64,000 bases of DNA from Vagococcus fluvialis bH819 (GTDB taxonomy: Bacteria; Bacillota; Bacilli; Lactobacillales; Vagococcaceae): NCBI RefSeq assembly GCF_900163795.1, contig NZ_FWFD01000007.1, forward strand, positions 186,001-250,000, read 5' to 3'. The notes under the pieces are model-generated. The model was given only the letters and a program-made list of their open reading frames with translations, searched no databases and had not been told where the DNA came from. Positions 8,111 through 18,493 of this stretch are shown piece by piece. Within the stretch, counting starts at the first letter, position 1. Each line of letters begins with the position of its first letter. The translations under genes were made by a program, and so were the position numbers.

Positions 8111-8659
8111 CTATTCTCCTATATTAACCTCGTCCATCCAAGGGTTAGTCAGAGAGATATGATTGGCTAAATCCTTACTATGCTCTAGTTCCTTCATACG
8201 TAGTTCTCTTCTTTTTTCATATCCTTGATGGATCATTTTTTCTTCATTTGTTTCGGGAATTACTGTCGGAACGCCTTGAAAATTGTATTCTGATTCTACA
8301 ATGACAAAAGTCATAAAACAAGTAGCAGCTAAGTAACGCTCACCAGTTGCTAGGTCTTCACCTAAAACTTTGGTAAAGATTTCCATCGATTTTTTTCCTG
8401 TTCCTGAAACGTAAGCTTCAACACAGACTGAGTGGTTCTCATAGATTGGATGTAAAAAATCTAATTTATCTGTTGAAGCAGTCATCGTTGGTCGTCTACA
8501 GTGTCTAGAGGCAGCTATCGAGGTTGTGTCATCGATAAAAGACATCAGTTTTCCACCGTATAACGCACCAAAAGAATTCAAATCATTTGGAAAAACACGA
8601 TGGGTTTGAATCACTCTAGATTCACGACATTTTTTTGTTTTTGGTAATTCAATAAACAT
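8111..8659 (-). CDS. Acyl-CoA thioesterase, hotdog fold
   Basis: A 182-residue single hotdog-domain protein of the YciA/BFIT-like group that hydrolyses acyl-CoA esters. Conserved parts are NDLNSFGALYGGKLMSFIDD (Asn/Gly motif with the catalytic Asp), ASTDKLDFLHPI, and VCVEAYVSGTGKKSMEIFTKV. A strong AAGGAGT ribosome site precedes the ATG at 8659. It heads the minus-strand unit thioesterase-coaA-guaA. The link to CoA metabolism with coaA is suggestive; the exact acyl chain is not readable. Confidence 0.88.
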   Translation of the reverse strand: MFIELPKTKKCRESRVIQTHRVFPNDLNSFGALYGGKLMSFIDDTTSIAASRHCRRPTMTASTDKLDFLHPIYENHSVCVEAYVSGTGKKSMEIFTKVLGEDLATGERYLAATCFMTFVIVESEYNFQGVPTVIPETNEEKMIHQGYEKRRELRMKELEHSKDLANHISLTNPWMDEVNIGE

Positions 8660-8750
8660 ATTTACAACTCCTTAATTCATGCTATGATGTTAAAGTCTTA
8701 ATGATTATATCATAAATGCTTCCATAGATAGAAACGGTGAGGGTTGAAAC

Positions 8751-9323
8751 ATGAAAAAAATCATATTATTAGGTGATAGTATCACAGCAGGCTATGAAGA
8801 TGGCGTAACGGATTTCAGGTTAAATGAGCGTATAGAAGCTGATTTTAAGGGATATGACGTAATAAATGCGGGTATTCCAGGAGATACGACAAGGGGCGCT
8901 TTAATTAGGTTAGAAGATCATGTATTAAAATATTCACCAGAAGTAGTGGTTGTATTTTTTGGTGCCAATGATGTGTCTAATGTGATAGGTGTCTCAATAG
9001 AAGAATATATAGCTAATTTAATTTTAATTATAGAAAGAATTGGTTCTGAAAAGATTATATTATTGGGTGCACCATTCTGTAACCAGACAATGTATCAGTC
9101 AGAACGAGCGCTAGATCAGTTGGAGTTGTACAATCGGGCAGCAAAAGAATTGGCGGCAAATTATAAGATACCATTCATTGAATTACTTTATACTATGCAA
9201 GAAGGGACAGCTGATTTTCTGCAAAAAGATGGCTTACATTTTTCAAAATCAGGGTATGACTTACTTGGTAGATTAATTAATCAAGAATTAAAAATAAAAG
9301 AAGAGGTGAAAAGGGATGAATAA
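8751..9323 (+). CDS. GDSL/SGNH-family esterase-lipase
   Basis: A 190-residue SGNH hydrolase. Block I is IILLGDSITAGYED with the nucleophile Ser, block II has the Gly of NAGIPGDTTRGA, block III the Asn of FFGANDVS, and block V the DGLHFSKSGY with Asp and His of the triad. No signal peptide is seen, so it acts in the cytoplasm, probably as an esterase of unknown substrate. It is divergent from the thioesterase gene and overlaps the next gene by 8 bp, so the two are translationally coupled. Confidence 0.92.
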   Translation: MKKIILLGDSITAGYEDGVTDFRLNERIEADFKGYDVINAGIPGDTTRGALIRLEDHVLKYSPEVVVVFFGANDVSNVIGVSIEEYIANLILIIERIGSEKIILLGAPFCNQTMYQSERALDQLELYNRAAKELAANYKIPFIELLYTMQEGTADFLQKDGLHFSKSGYDLLGRLINQELKIKEEVKRDE

Positions 9324-9918
9324 TCATTACTATACAAACCAACCAGAAGTTGCGCATAATCGCAAACAATGGACTTTTCCGCTGAAAGGTAAAACATATA
9401 CTTTTATGACAGATAGTAATGTTTTCTCAAAAGGGACGGTTGATTTTGGTTCACGTGTCCTAATCGAGACGTTTACAGCAGATAACTTGCCCGAGGGAGC
9501 TATTCTTGACGTTGGTTGCGGTTATGGGCCAATCGGGTTGTCTTTAGCATCTGATACAGGCAGAGCAGTGGAGATGGTTGATGTCAATGAGCGAGCAGTT
9601 GAACTTGCTAAAGAAAATGCTGAGTTAAACAAAATTGATCATGTGACAATTTATACGTCGTTTATTTACGAGAGTGTTGAAAATAATCAATTTGCAGCTA
9701 TCGTAAGTAATCCGCCTATTAGAGCTGGGAAAGAAGTAGTTCATACAATTATTTCGGGATCTCACGAAAAATTAGTTAAGGGTGGGACATTAACGATTGT
9801 TATCCAGAAAAAACAAGGGGCACCAAGTGCTAAAGCAAAAATGGAAGAAGTGTTTGGTAACGCAGAAATTGTTAAAAAAGAAAAAGGCTATTTCATTATA
9901 GTTAGTGAAAAAGAATAA
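9316..9918 (+). CDS. Class I SAM methyltransferase, RsmC/YbxB-like
   Basis: A 200-residue methyltransferase. The SAM-binding motif ILDVGCGYGPIGLSLA is followed by an acidic DVNERAVELAKEN and the catalytic SNPPIRAGKE, the N-P-P-[YFI] signature of N-methyltransferases acting on RNA bases. N-terminal NRKQWTFPLKG and MTDSNVFSKG.VDFG match the RsmC/YbxB family, which methylates guanine in 16S rRNA. In Bacillus this gene (ybxB) also lies directly before rpoB, as here. It overlaps the esterase gene by 8 bp and ends before a strong terminator. The rRNA site is an inference. Confidence 0.88.
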   Translation: MNNHYYTNQPEVAHNRKQWTFPLKGKTYTFMTDSNVFSKGTVDFGSRVLIETFTADNLPEGAILDVGCGYGPIGLSLASDTGRAVEMVDVNERAVELAKENAELNKIDHVTIYTSFIYESVENNQFAAIVSNPPIRAGKEVVHTIISGSHEKLVKGGTLTIVIQKKQGAPSAKAKMEEVFGNAEIVKKEKGYFIIVSEKE

Positions 9919-9930
9919 AAGAATGAGATT

Positions 9931-9971
9931 ATCTATTGTGAAGTATAAATTTACAATAGATGTCTTTTTTT
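9931..9971 (+). terminator. Intrinsic terminator after the methyltransferase
   Basis: ATCTATTGTGAA pairs with TTTACAATAGAT (12 bp, one G-U) around a 7-base loop, followed by GTC and seven T. It isolates the esterase-methyltransferase unit from the rpoB region. Confidence 0.85.
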
Positions 9972-10131
9972 ACCTTTTAGAGAAAAGTTGTCCATAATGG
10001 CTTATTTTCGGTTACTTTGCACATAATAAAAGCTTTATTAAAAAATGATAAAATAAAAAATATTTGTGATACGTAATACAAAGGTTGATTTTGAATTAAC
10101 ATAATTTCACAAACGTGTTTTTTGTCTATAG

Positions 10132-10204
10132 ATTAAAACATATTTTTTTGAAAACGCTAATAAATTAAAACAGTTTAATTAACATTTTGTAATAAATTAA
10201 AACA
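10132..10204 (+). repeat. Three ATTAAAACA repeats at exact 32-bp spacing
   Basis: The 9-mer ATTAAAACA starts at 10132, 10164 and 10196, exactly 32 bp apart, about three helical turns. The last two share a longer 16-mer, TAATAAATTAAAACAG (10158-10173 and 10190-10205). A catabolite-element-like word TGAAAACGCTAATA lies between the first two (10149-10162). The surrounding 750 bp are non-coding and AT-rich, so chance is possible. Confidence 0.4.
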
Positions 10205-10555
10205 GAATTTGTCTATTAAAAAAGATGACCCAGATTGTGAACTTCGTTATTTAATTATTGTGAAAAATGTTTAATTAAAACGATGTATCCAAAAAATACT
10301 TATGGATAAGTAAAAAGTGGTAACAATTTGAGAGACTATACTATATAATAATAAGTGCAGTTCCGATTAAGTGTTTTATATTATGGAAATTTTTTGTCTT
10401 TTAAGATTTTGTTTAAAAGATTTTCTTTCAAAATGTGTTATTTGTAAAATATTTTTTAAAGAGTTTTAAACAATCGGTATGGGGATGTTAACGCATATAA
10501 GGGACGATGTTTTTAACGGTGTTCTTTAATTATTATATAAATATCATTTTCTAAG

Positions 10556-10747
10556 AAATTTCCTGAGATAAGAAGGTTTTCTTGTCTAGTTAGCAGGAAG
10601 TATTAATTACTTTAAGATAAAACTAGGAACTATAGTCCTGTCATTTAAAGAGTCGGGCTCTTTAAATGGATGTCACGTTGAAATGAGAGTTGATACGAAG
10701 GCAAGGATTAATGGGGAGGAAGCCAGATGGGGATCTGGCTTTTTTTT
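10556..10747 (+). ncRNA. Candidate structured non-coding RNA upstream of rpoB
   Basis: No ORF fits, but several strong hairpins follow one another. TTCCTG...CAGGAA encloses AGATAAGAA / TTCTTGTCT (about 10559-10601). A perfect 11-bp stem CATTTAAAGAG / CTCTTTAAATG spans 10642-10668. A terminator hairpin AGCCAGAT / ATCTGGCT with a long T-run ends the segment (10721-10747). A TATAAT at 10344-10349 might start a longer transcript. The rpoB promoter begins at 10749, directly after the T-run, so this is a separate transcript or a read-through leader. It might relate to the Lacto-rpoB RNA motif described upstream of rpoB in Lactobacillales; that is only a suggestion. Confidence 0.45.
10721..10747 (+). 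terminator. Strong terminator just before the rpoB promoter
   Basis: AGCCAGAT, loop GGGG, ATCTGGCT: a perfect 8-bp stem running into an eight-base T-tract that begins with the last base of the stem. It ends whatever is transcribed from the upstream non-coding region. Confidence 0.85.
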
Positions 10748-10748
10748 G

Positions 10749-10777
10749 TTGACAAAAGAAGTGTAAGGCGTTAAAAT
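10749..10777 (+). promoter_or_regulatory. rpoBC promoter (sigma-A)
   Basis: TTGACA at 10749-10754 and TAAAAT at 10772-10777 with a 17-bp spacer. This is a near-consensus vegetative promoter and implies a leader of about 220 nt before rpoB. Confidence 0.8.
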
Positions 10778-10783
10778 GATTAG

Positions 10784-11006
10784 TTGCAGAAGGTTTTATG
10801 TTTACAAATAAAAAGGGAAATGAAATATTGTCCATAACCCTTTATTAATAGGAAAACAAAGATAGAACGACCATATAACAATATGCTCAAGGTCTATTTT
10901 TGGTTTTTTTTTACTTAAAAACACTTTATTACGATAGATGTAATAAAACTTTAATATTTGTAACATAAAACTATTTTTGAAGCAAACTCAGAAGGGGTGA
11001 CTTAAT
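10784..11006 (+). promoter_or_regulatory. Long rpoB leader
   Basis: About 220 nt separate the predicted transcript start from the rpoB TTG. The leader holds AAAGGG / CCCTTT (about 10819-10845) and a weaker bulged hairpin ATAG..ACC / GGT.CTAT followed by a T-tract near 10905, which resembles an attenuator. A Lacto-rpoB-type element would be expected in this region or just upstream. The rpoB ribosome site AAGGGGTGA closes the leader. Confidence 0.4.
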
Positions 11007-14000
11007 TTGGTTGGACACGTAGTGAAATACGGAAAACACCGAGAAAGACGCAGTTATTCAAGAATTAGTGAAGTATTGGAACTGCCAAACTTAATTGAAA
11101 TTCAGACAGATTCTTACAAATGGTTCTTAGATGAAGGTTTAAGAGAAATGTTTGAAGATATTATGCCAATTACAGATTTTAGTGATAAATTGTCATTAGA
11201 ATTTGTAGATTATGAAATGAAAACACCGAAATACACCGTTGAAGAAGCTCGTGCACATGACGCAAACTTTTCAGCACCAATTCATGTCACATTAAGATTA
11301 GATAACCAAGTAACAGGGGAAATCAAATCTCAAGAAGTATTCTTTGGCGATTTCCCGCTTATGACTGAAATGGGAACATTCATCATTAACGGAGCAGAAA
11401 GAGTAGTTGTTTCTCAATTAGTCCGTTCACCCGGAGTTTACTTTAATGGAAAAACAGAAAAAAATGGTCAACAAGGATTTGGCACAACAGTTATTCCTAA
11501 CCGTGGCGCTTGGTTAGAATTAGAAACGGATGCTAAAAACCTATCATACGCTCGTATCGACCGTACAAGAAAAATTCCATTTACAATTGTTGTTCGTGCC
11601 TTAGGTTTTGGTTCTGATTCAACGATTATGGAAATTTTTGGTGAAAGCGAAAGTTTACAAGCTACTATAGAAAAAGATATTCATAAAAATTCAGGAGACT
11701 CTCGTACAGAGGAAGCACTGAAGGATGTTTATGAAAGACTACGTCCAGGTGAGCCTAAGACAGCAGAAAGTTCAAGAAACTTATTAAATGCTCGTTTCTT
11801 CGATCCAAAACGTTATGATTTAGCAGCTGTTGGTCGTTACAAAGTCAACAAAAAATTAAACTTAAAAACACGTTTATTAAACCAAACGTTAGCTGAAACG
11901 TTAGTTGATCCAGAAACTGGAGAAATTATTGTTGAAAAAGGAACAGTCGTTTCTCGCCAAGTGATGGACACGTTAGAAGAACATTTAGATGCTGGTATTA
12001 ATAGTGTGACTTATTACCCAAGTGAAGATGGTGTTGTAACAGAACCGATGACGATTCAAGTTATTAAAGTTCTTTCACCTAAAGATCCTGAACGTGTTGT
12101 TAATGTGATTGGTAATGCTAACTTAGGCGATAAAGTAAAAACAGTTCGTCCAGCAGATATCATCTCAACAATGAGCTATTTCTTGAACTTACAAGAAGGC
12201 ATTGGACAAGTAGATGACATCGACCATTTAGGTAACCGTCGTATTCGTTCAGTTGGTGAGTTGTTACAAAACCAATTCCGTATCGGTTTGTCACGTATGG
12301 AACGTGTGGTTCGTGAGAGAATGTCTATCCAAGACACTGAAACATTGACACCACAACAACTGATTAATATCAGACCTGTTGTCGCTTCAATGAAAGAATT
12401 CTTTGGTTCTTCTCAATTATCACAATTCATGGATCAAACCAATCCATTAAGTGAGTTAACTCATAAACGTCGTCTATCAGCCTTAGGACCTGGTGGTTTA
12501 ACACGTGACCGTGCCGGATATGAAGTACGTGACGTGCATTATTCTCATTATGGTCGTATGTGTCCGATTGAAACGCCTGAGGGACCCAATATCGGGTTGA
12601 TCAACAGTTTGTCAAGTTATGCTAAAGTAAATAAATATGGTTTCATTGAAACGCCATATCGTCGTGTGAATCGTGCAACAGGTGAGGTAACTAAGCATAT
12701 TGATTACTTAACTGCTGACGAGGAAGATCATTACATGGTAGCTCAAGCGAATTCTCCATTAAATGAAGATGGTTCATTCAAAGAAGAATTAGTTATGGCT
12801 CGTATTCAAAGTGAAAACTTAGAGGTTAATGTTGATAAAGTAGATTACATGGATGTTTCTCCTAAACAAGTAGTAGCTGTTGCGACATCTTGTATTCCTT
12901 TCTTGGAAAACGATGATTCCAACCGTGCGCTTATGGGAGCAAACATGCAACGTCAAGCAGTTCCATTAATCCAACCACGTTCTCCAATCGTTGGTACAGG
13001 TATGGAGTATAAAGCTGCTCATGACTCGGGTGCTGCTTTATTATGTAAACATGATGGTGTTGTTGAATACGTGGATGCTAGAGAAATACGCGTTCGTCGT
13101 AGCAATGGTGCTTTAGATAAATACACAGTCATTAAATTCCACCGTTCAAATGCTGGAACAAGTTACAATCAACGCTCAATTGTTAAATTAGGCGAGATTG
13201 TTGAAGCAGGAGACACACTAGCAGACGGTTCTTCTATGGAAGAAGGAGAAATGGCTTTAGGACAAAACGTTTTAGTGGCATTCATGACGTGGGAAGGTTA
13301 CAACTACGAAGATGCTATTATCATGAGTCGTCGTTTAGTTAAAGATGATGTTTATACTTCTATCCATATTGAAGAATATGAATCAGAAGCACGTGATACT
13401 AAATTAGGACCTGAAGAAATTACTCGCGAATTACCAAACGTAGGGGACGACGCGCTTAAAGATTTAGATGAAATGGGTATTATCCGCATTGGTGCTGAAG
13501 TTAAAGATGGTGATTTATTAGTAGGTAAAGTAACGCCTAAAGGGGTAACTGAATTATCTGCTGAAGAACGATTATTACATGCTATCTTTGGTGAAAAAGC
13601 CCGTGAAGTTCGTGATACATCATTACGTGTTCCTCATGGTGGTGGCGGTATCGTTCATGACGTGAAGATCTTTACTCGTGAAGCAGGAGACGAATTATCA
13701 CCAGGTGTTAATATGTTAGTTCGTGTTTATATCGTTCAAAAACGTAAAATTCATGAAGGGGATAAGATGGCCGGTCGTCATGGTAATAAAGGGGTAGTTT
13801 CTCGTATTATGCCAGAAGAAGATATGCCATTCCTTCCAGACGGAACACCAGTTGATATCATGTTAAACCCTCTTGGGGTACCATCACGTATGAACATTGG
13901 GCAAGTACTTGAGTTACATTTAGGTATGGCTGCTCGTTCACTTAATATTCATGTTGCTACACCAGTATTTGATGGGGCAGATGAGGATGACGTATGGTCA

Positions 14001-14582
14001 ACAGTAGCAGAAGCTAACCTAGCTCGTGATGCTAAAACTGTTCTTTATGATGGACGTACAGGTGAACCGTTTGATAATCGTATTTCAGTTGGTGTGATGT
14101 ATATGCTTAAATTAGCTCACATGGTTGATGATAAATTACATGCTAGATCAATTGGACCGTACTCATTAGTAACGCAACAACCACTTGGAGGTAAAGCTCA
14201 ATTTGGTGGACAACGTTTTGGTGAGATGGAAGTTTGGGCACTTGAAGCTTACGGTGCTGCTTACACATTACAAGAAATTTTAACGTATAAATCAGATGAT
14301 GTTGTTGGTCGTGTGAAGACTTATGAATCAATCGTTAAAGGTGAACCAATTCAAAAACCTGGTGTGCCAGAATCATTCCGCGTACTTGTTAAAGAATTAC
14401 AAGCCCTAGGTTTAAATATGCGCGTACTGGATGCTGAAGACGAAGAAATTGAATTGCGTGATATGGATGATGAAGATGATGATTTAATTACAGTGGATGC
14501 TTTAGCTAAATATGCCAAAGAACAAGCTGAAAAACAAGAAGTAGAAAAATCATTAAAAGATGCACAAGAAAACAAGGAATAG
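11007..14582 (+). CDS. rpoB: DNA-directed RNA polymerase subunit beta
   Basis: A 1191-residue beta subunit of the transcription core enzyme, of normal length for Lactobacillales. It starts at a TTG preceded by AAGGGGTGA. The rifampicin pocket ([21 protein letters not shown], about 466-500) has the wild-type residues, so no rifampicin-resistance change is seen there. The catalytic-region [13 protein letters not shown] and the C-terminal clamp segment [24 protein letters not shown] are intact. The acidic tail DEDDDL is typical. rpoC follows 55 bp downstream on the same transcript. Confidence 0.99.
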   Translation: MVGHVVKYGKHRERRSYSRISEVLELPNLIEIQTDSYKWFLDEGLREMFEDIMPITDFSDKLSLEFVDYEMKTPKYTVEEARAHDANFSAPIHVTLRLDNQVTGEIKSQEVFFGDFPLMTEMGTFIINGAERVVVSQLVRSPGVYFNGKTEKNGQQGFGTTVIPNRGAWLELETDAKNLSYARIDRTRKIPFTIVVRALGFGSDSTIMEIFGESESLQATIEKDIHKNSGDSRTEEALKDVYERLRPGEPKTAESSRNLLNARFFDPKRYDLAAVGRYKVNKKLNLKTRLLNQTLAETLVDPETGEIIVEKGTVVSRQVMDTLEEHLDAGINSVTYYPSEDGVVTEPMTIQVIKVLSPKDPERVVNVIGNANLGDKVKTVRPADIISTMSYFLNLQEGIGQVDDIDHLGNRRIRSVGELLQNQFRIGLSRMERVVRERMSIQDTETLTPQQLINIRPVVASMKEFFGSSQLSQFMDQTNPLSELTHKRRLSALGPGGLTRDRAGYEVRDVHYSHYGRMCPIETPEGPNIGLINSLSSYAKVNKYGFIETPYRRVNRATGEVTKHIDYLTADEEDHYMVAQANSPLNEDGSFKEELVMARIQSENLEVNVDKVDYMDVSPKQVVAVATSCIPFLENDDSNRALMGANMQRQAVPLIQPRSPIVGTGMEYKAAHDSGAALLCKHDGVVEYVDAREIRVRRSNGALDKYTVIKFHRSNAGTSYNQRSIVKLGEIVEAGDTLADGSSMEEGEMALGQNVLVAFMTWEGYNYEDAIIMSRRLVKDDVYTSIHIEEYESEARDTKLGPEEITRELPNVGDDALKDLDEMGIIRIGAEVKDGDLLVGKVTPKGVTELSAEERLLHAIFGEKAREVRDTSLRVPHGGGGIVHDVKIFTREAGDELSPGVNMLVRVYIVQKRKIHEGDKMAGRHGNKGVVSRIMPEEDMPFLPDGTPVDIMLNPLGVPSRMNIGQVLELHLGMAARSLNIHVATPVFDGADEDDVWSTVAEANLARDAKTVLYDGRTGEPFDNRISVGVMYMLKLAHMVDDKLHARSIGPYSLVTQQPLGGKAQFGGQRFGEMEVWALEAYGAAYTLQEILTYKSDDVVGRVKTYESIVKGEPIQKPGVPESFRVLVKELQALGLNMRVLDAEDEEIELRDMDDEDDDLITVDALAKYAKEQAEKQEVEKSLKDAQENKE

Positions 14583-14637
14583 TAAAAAACTAGACCAATA
14601 GTTATTTCTGATAGATAAAGAAATGGAGGGACATCTT

Positions 14638-17600
14638 TTGATCGATGTAAATAAATTCGAAAGTATGCAAATCGGCCTAGCTTCTTCTGAAAAAATAAGA
14701 AGCTGGTCATACGGTGAAGTGAAAAAACCAGAAACAATCAATTACCGTACTTTAAAACCAGAACGTGACGGTCTTTTCTGTGAACGCATTTTCGGTCCTA
14801 CTAAGGACTGGGAGTGTGCTTGTGGAAAATACAAACGTATCCGTTACAAAGGTATTGTCTGTGACCGATGTGGAGTTGAGGTAACTCGCTCTAAAGTTCG
14901 TCGTGAACGTATGGCTCATATCGAGCTAGCAGCACCAGTAACACATATCTGGTACTTCAAAGGAATACCAAGTCGTATGGGTCTTGTTTTAGATATGAGC
15001 CCACGTGCGTTAGAAGAAATTATCTATTTTGCATCATATGTAGTAACTGATGCTGGAGATACTTCACTTGAAGTAAAACAACTATTAACAGAACGTGAAT
15101 ATCGTGAGAAACGTCAACAATACGGTCAAGGTTTTCAAGCAGGAATGGGTGCTGAAGCAATCAAACGCTTGTTAGAAAATGTTGATGCAGAAAAAGAAGT
15201 TGTTGAGTTAAAAGAAGATTTAAAAACAGCTCAAGGTCAAAAAAGAACACGTGCGATTCGTCGTTTAGATATTTTAGAAGCTTTCAGAACTTCTGGAAAT
15301 GATCCAAGTTGGATGGTTATGGACGTTGTACCAATCATCCCACCAGATATCCGTCCAATGGTTCAATTAGAAGGTGGACGTTTTGCAACAAGTGATTTGA
15401 ACGATTTATATCGTCGTGTGATTAACCGTAATAACCGTTTGAAACGTTTATTAGACTTAAATGCACCAGGAATCATTGTTCAAAATGAGAAACGTATGTT
15501 ACAAGAAGCTGTGGATGCTTTGATTGATAATGGTCGTCGTGGCCGTCCGGTAACTGGACCAGGTAACCGCCCACTTAAATCATTATCACACATGCTTAAA
15601 GGTAAACAAGGTCGTTTCCGTCAAAACTTACTTGGAAAACGTGTTGACTATTCTGGTCGTTCGGTAATCGTTGTTGGGCCATTCCTAAAAATGTACCAAT
15701 GTGGTTTACCAAAAGAAATGGCAATTGAATTATTCAAACCATTTGTGATGCACGAATTAGTTAAACGTGAAATTGCAAGTAACATTAAAAATGCAAAACG
15801 CCAAATCGAGCGTCAAGAAGATGCTGTTTGGGATGTATTAGAAGATGTTATTCGCGAACATCCAGTTTTACTTAACCGAGCACCTACGCTACATAGACTT
15901 GGTATCCAAGCCTTCGAACCTGTTTTAGTTGAAGGTCGTGCGATTCGTCTTCACCCATTAGTATGTGAGGCTTATAATGCCGATTTCGATGGGGATCAAA
16001 TGGCGGTTCATGTTCCTTTAAGTGAAGAAGCACAAGCAGAAGCTCGTTTGCTGATGTTAGCAGCTCAAAACATCCTTAACCCTAAAGATGGTAAACCAGT
16101 TGTTACACCATCTCAAGATATGGTTCTTGGTAACTACTATTTAACAATGGAAGAACCGGGACATATTGGTGAAGGAATGATCTTTAGAAACTTAGATGAA
16201 GTTGTTATCGCATGGAGAAATGGCTACGTCCACTTACATTCTCGTATTGGTTTACAAACAAACTCAATGCCTGAAAAACCATTTACTGAATGGCAACGTG
16301 ATCGTATCTTAATTACAACTGCTGGTAAAGTTATCTTTAACGAAATTATGCCACCAGAATTCCCATACTTAAACGAACCAACGGATTATAACTTAACGGT
16401 TCAAACACCTGATAAATACTTTGTAGAAGCTGGAACAAATATTCCAGAACATATTAAAGTACAAGAGAAAATTGGACCATTCAAGAAGAAAAATTTAGGT
16501 AATATTATTGCTGAAGTCTTTAAACGTTTCAAGATTACCGAAACTTCTAAAATGTTAGATAGAATGAAAGATTTAGGTTATAAGCACTCAACTTATGCTG
16601 GTATGACTGTAGGGATTGCGGATATCGTAGTCTTACATGAAAAACAAAGCATGATTGAAGAAGCTCATAAACAAGTGGATGCTGTAACAAAACAATTCCG
16701 TCGTGGTTTAATCACTGATGATGAACGTTACGAAAGAGTCATTGCTATTTGGAACGCAACGAAAGATGCTATTCAAGTTAAGTTAATGGAGAGTTTAGAC
16801 GATCGTAACCCAATCTTCATGATGAGTGACTCTGGTGCCCGTGGTAACATTTCCAACTTTACTCAGCTTGCTGGTATGCGTGGACTTATGGCTGCACCGA
16901 ATGGTCGAATCATGGAATTACCAATCGTATCTAACTTCCGTGAAGGTTTAACGGTCTTAGAAATGTTTATCTCTACCCATGGTGCTCGTAAAGGTATGAC
17001 GGATACGGCTCTTAAAACAGCCGATTCAGGTTACTTAACACGTCGTTTAGTAGACGTGGCCCAAGATGTTATCATTCGTGAAACAGATTGTGGTACGGAT
17101 CGTGGATTAGATATTAAAGCAGTTAAAGAGGGTAATGAAGTCATTGAAACCTTAGAAGAGCGTATGTTAGGACGTTACACTCGTAAATCAGTGAAACATC
17201 CAGAAACAGGCGCAATTATTGTTGCAGCTGGCGATATCATTACTGAAGACATTAGTAAAGAAATTATTGAAGCTGGAATTGAAGAAATTTCAATCCGTTC
17301 AGTCTTTACTTGTAATACAAAACATGGTGTATGTAAACACTGTTATGGCCGTAACTTGGCAACAGGTTCTGAAGTTGAAGTTGGGGAAGCAGTTGGTACA
17401 ATTGCCGCTCAATCAATCGGTGAGCCTGGTACTCAGTTAACAATGCGTACTTTCCATACGGGTGGGGTTGCCGGAGATGATATTACTCAAGGTTTACCTC
17501 GTATCCAAGAGATCTTTGAAGCACGTAATCCTAAAGGGGTTGCCATCGTTTCTGAAGTAGCTGGAGAAGTTATTGAAATTTCTGAAGATGCAACGGATCG

Positions 17601-18288
17601 TACGAAAGAAGTTATTGTTAAAGGTATAACAGATACAAGAACATACAACGTTCCTTATACATCTCGTATGAAAGTTGCTGAAGGTGACATTATCGAGCGT
17701 GGAACACCATTAACAGAAGGTTCAATTGAACCAAAACACTTATTAACAATTACTGATGTGTTAACTGTGGAAAACTACCTACTTAAAGAAGTACAAAAAG
17801 TGTACCGTATGCAAGGGGTAGAAATCGGCGATAAACATATCGAGGTAATGGTTCGTCAAATGTTACGTAAAGTTCGTATCATGGATCCAGGCGATTCTGA
17901 TATCTTACCAGGTACATTGATTGATATTAATGAGTTTAAAGAACGTAACTACAATACTTTAGTAGCCGGTGGCACACCTGCAACAGGTCGTCCAGTGTTA
18001 TTAGGTATTACTAAAGCGTCTCTTGAAACAAACAGCTTCTTATCAGCGGCTTCATTCCAAGAAACAACACGTGTGTTAACGGATGCTGCAATTCGAGGTA
18101 AGAAAGACCACTTACTTGGACTTAAAGAAAATGTTATCATCGGTAAGATTATTCCTGCCGGTACTGGTATGCCTAAATACCGTAACATGGAACCAAAAGA
18201 AGTGGGCGTTGCTAGCGAAAATGTTTACAGTATTAGTGACATTGAAGCACAAATGGCAGCAGCAGATGCATTAAAATCACAAGACTAA
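14638..18288 (+). CDS. rpoC: DNA-directed RNA polymerase subunit beta'
   Basis: A 1216-residue beta' subunit. An in-frame ATG lies at 14623, but GGAGGG at 14625-14630 is the ribosome site for the TTG at 14638, giving the usual start [16 protein letters not shown]. Visible parts are the N-terminal zinc ribbon [20 protein letters not shown], the magnesium-binding [12 protein letters not shown] (about 448), the trigger-loop and bridge-helix region, and a second zinc site [15 protein letters not shown] (about 892). A palindromic repeat begins at the stop codon, and a clear terminator follows at 18450. Confidence 0.99.
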   Translation: MIDVNKFESMQIGLASSEKIRSWSYGEVKKPETINYRTLKPERDGLFCERIFGPTKDWECACGKYKRIRYKGIVCDRCGVEVTRSKVRRERMAHIELAAPVTHIWYFKGIPSRMGLVLDMSPRALEEIIYFASYVVTDAGDTSLEVKQLLTEREYREKRQQYGQGFQAGMGAEAIKRLLENVDAEKEVVELKEDLKTAQGQKRTRAIRRLDILEAFRTSGNDPSWMVMDVVPIIPPDIRPMVQLEGGRFATSDLNDLYRRVINRNNRLKRLLDLNAPGIIVQNEKRMLQEAVDALIDNGRRGRPVTGPGNRPLKSLSHMLKGKQGRFRQNLLGKRVDYSGRSVIVVGPFLKMYQCGLPKEMAIELFKPFVMHELVKREIASNIKNAKRQIERQEDAVWDVLEDVIREHPVLLNRAPTLHRLGIQAFEPVLVEGRAIRLHPLVCEAYNADFDGDQMAVHVPLSEEAQAEARLLMLAAQNILNPKDGKPVVTPSQDMVLGNYYLTMEEPGHIGEGMIFRNLDEVVIAWRNGYVHLHSRIGLQTNSMPEKPFTEWQRDRILITTAGKVIFNEIMPPEFPYLNEPTDYNLTVQTPDKYFVEAGTNIPEHIKVQEKIGPFKKKNLGNIIAEVFKRFKITETSKMLDRMKDLGYKHSTYAGMTVGIADIVVLHEKQSMIEEAHKQVDAVTKQFRRGLITDDERYERVIAIWNATKDAIQVKLMESLDDRNPIFMMSDSGARGNISNFTQLAGMRGLMAAPNGRIMELPIVSNFREGLTVLEMFISTHGARKGMTDTALKTADSGYLTRRLVDVAQDVIIRETDCGTDRGLDIKAVKEGNEVIETLEERMLGRYTRKSVKHPETGAIIVAAGDIITEDISKEIIEAGIEEISIRSVFTCNTKHGVCKHCYGRNLATGSEVEVGEAVGTIAAQSIGEPGTQLTMRTFHTGGVAGDDITQGLPRIQEIFEARNPKGVAIVSEVAGEVIEISEDATDRTKEVIVKGITDTRTYNVPYTSRMKVAEGDIIERGTPLTEGSIEPKHLLTITDVLTVENYLLKEVQKVYRMQGVEIGDKHIEVMVRQMLRKVRIMDPGDSDILPGTLIDINEFKERNYNTLVAGGTPATGRPVLLGITKASLETNSFLSAASFQETTRVLTDAAIRGKKDHLLGLKENVIIGKIIPAGTGMPKYRNMEPKEVGVASENVYSISDIEAQMAAADALKSQD

Positions 18289-18409
18289 TCAGAGTGGATA
18301 AAAAATTGTTTTGCTCTGAGTAACTGGAAAAGACCTCAAACAATCCGCTTTTTGGATTGCTTGAGGTCTTTGAAGTTGTCGCAGGAGTTGCTATTTGAAC
18401 CTGATTATT
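18286..18409 (+). repeat. Palindromic dispersed repeat, copy R1 (after rpoC)
   Basis: Starts at the rpoC stop codon with TAATCAGAGTGGATAAAAAA and has TAACTGGAA in the left arm and GAAGTTGTCGCAGGAGTTGC in the right arm. The centre is a long hairpin, AGACCTCAA.CAATCC / GGATTG.TTGAGGTCT (18331-18370). The same arms recur at 26762, 42676 (reversed) and 53880, with partial copies at 20628 and 42630. No coding potential. It looks like a small MITE-like element. Confidence 0.7.
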
Positions 18410-18449
18410 AAAAGTTATTCGAATGAATAAGGCATATGAATAAGGCATA

Positions 18450-18490
18450 GACTGAGAAGAAACATTCATGTTTCTTCTCAGTCTTTTTTT
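18450..18490 (+). terminator. rpoBC terminator
   Basis: GACTGAGAAGAAACA pairs perfectly with TGTTTCTTCTCAGTC (15 bp, 4-base loop), followed by seven T. It is oriented for plus-strand transcripts leaving rpoC and the repeat R1. Confidence 0.9.
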
Positions 18491-18493
18491 GTT

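Noticed and set aside
10132-10204. CRISPR array for the 32-bp-spaced repeats
   Set aside because: The repeated word is 9-16 bp, too short and AT-only, with three copies and no cas genes.
9972-11006. tRNA, rRNA, RNase P RNA or tmRNA in the gap before rpoB
   Set aside because: None of the conserved sequences of these RNAs could be recognised; only hairpins and a terminator are visible.
14623-14637. ATG 14623 as the rpoC start
   Set aside because: The GGAGGG ribosome site would lie inside the coding part; TTG 14638 gives the conserved N-terminus.
18331-18370. R1 central hairpin as the rpoBC terminator
   Set aside because: It lacks a clear T-tract after the stem; the hairpin at 18450-18490 with seven T is the better terminator.
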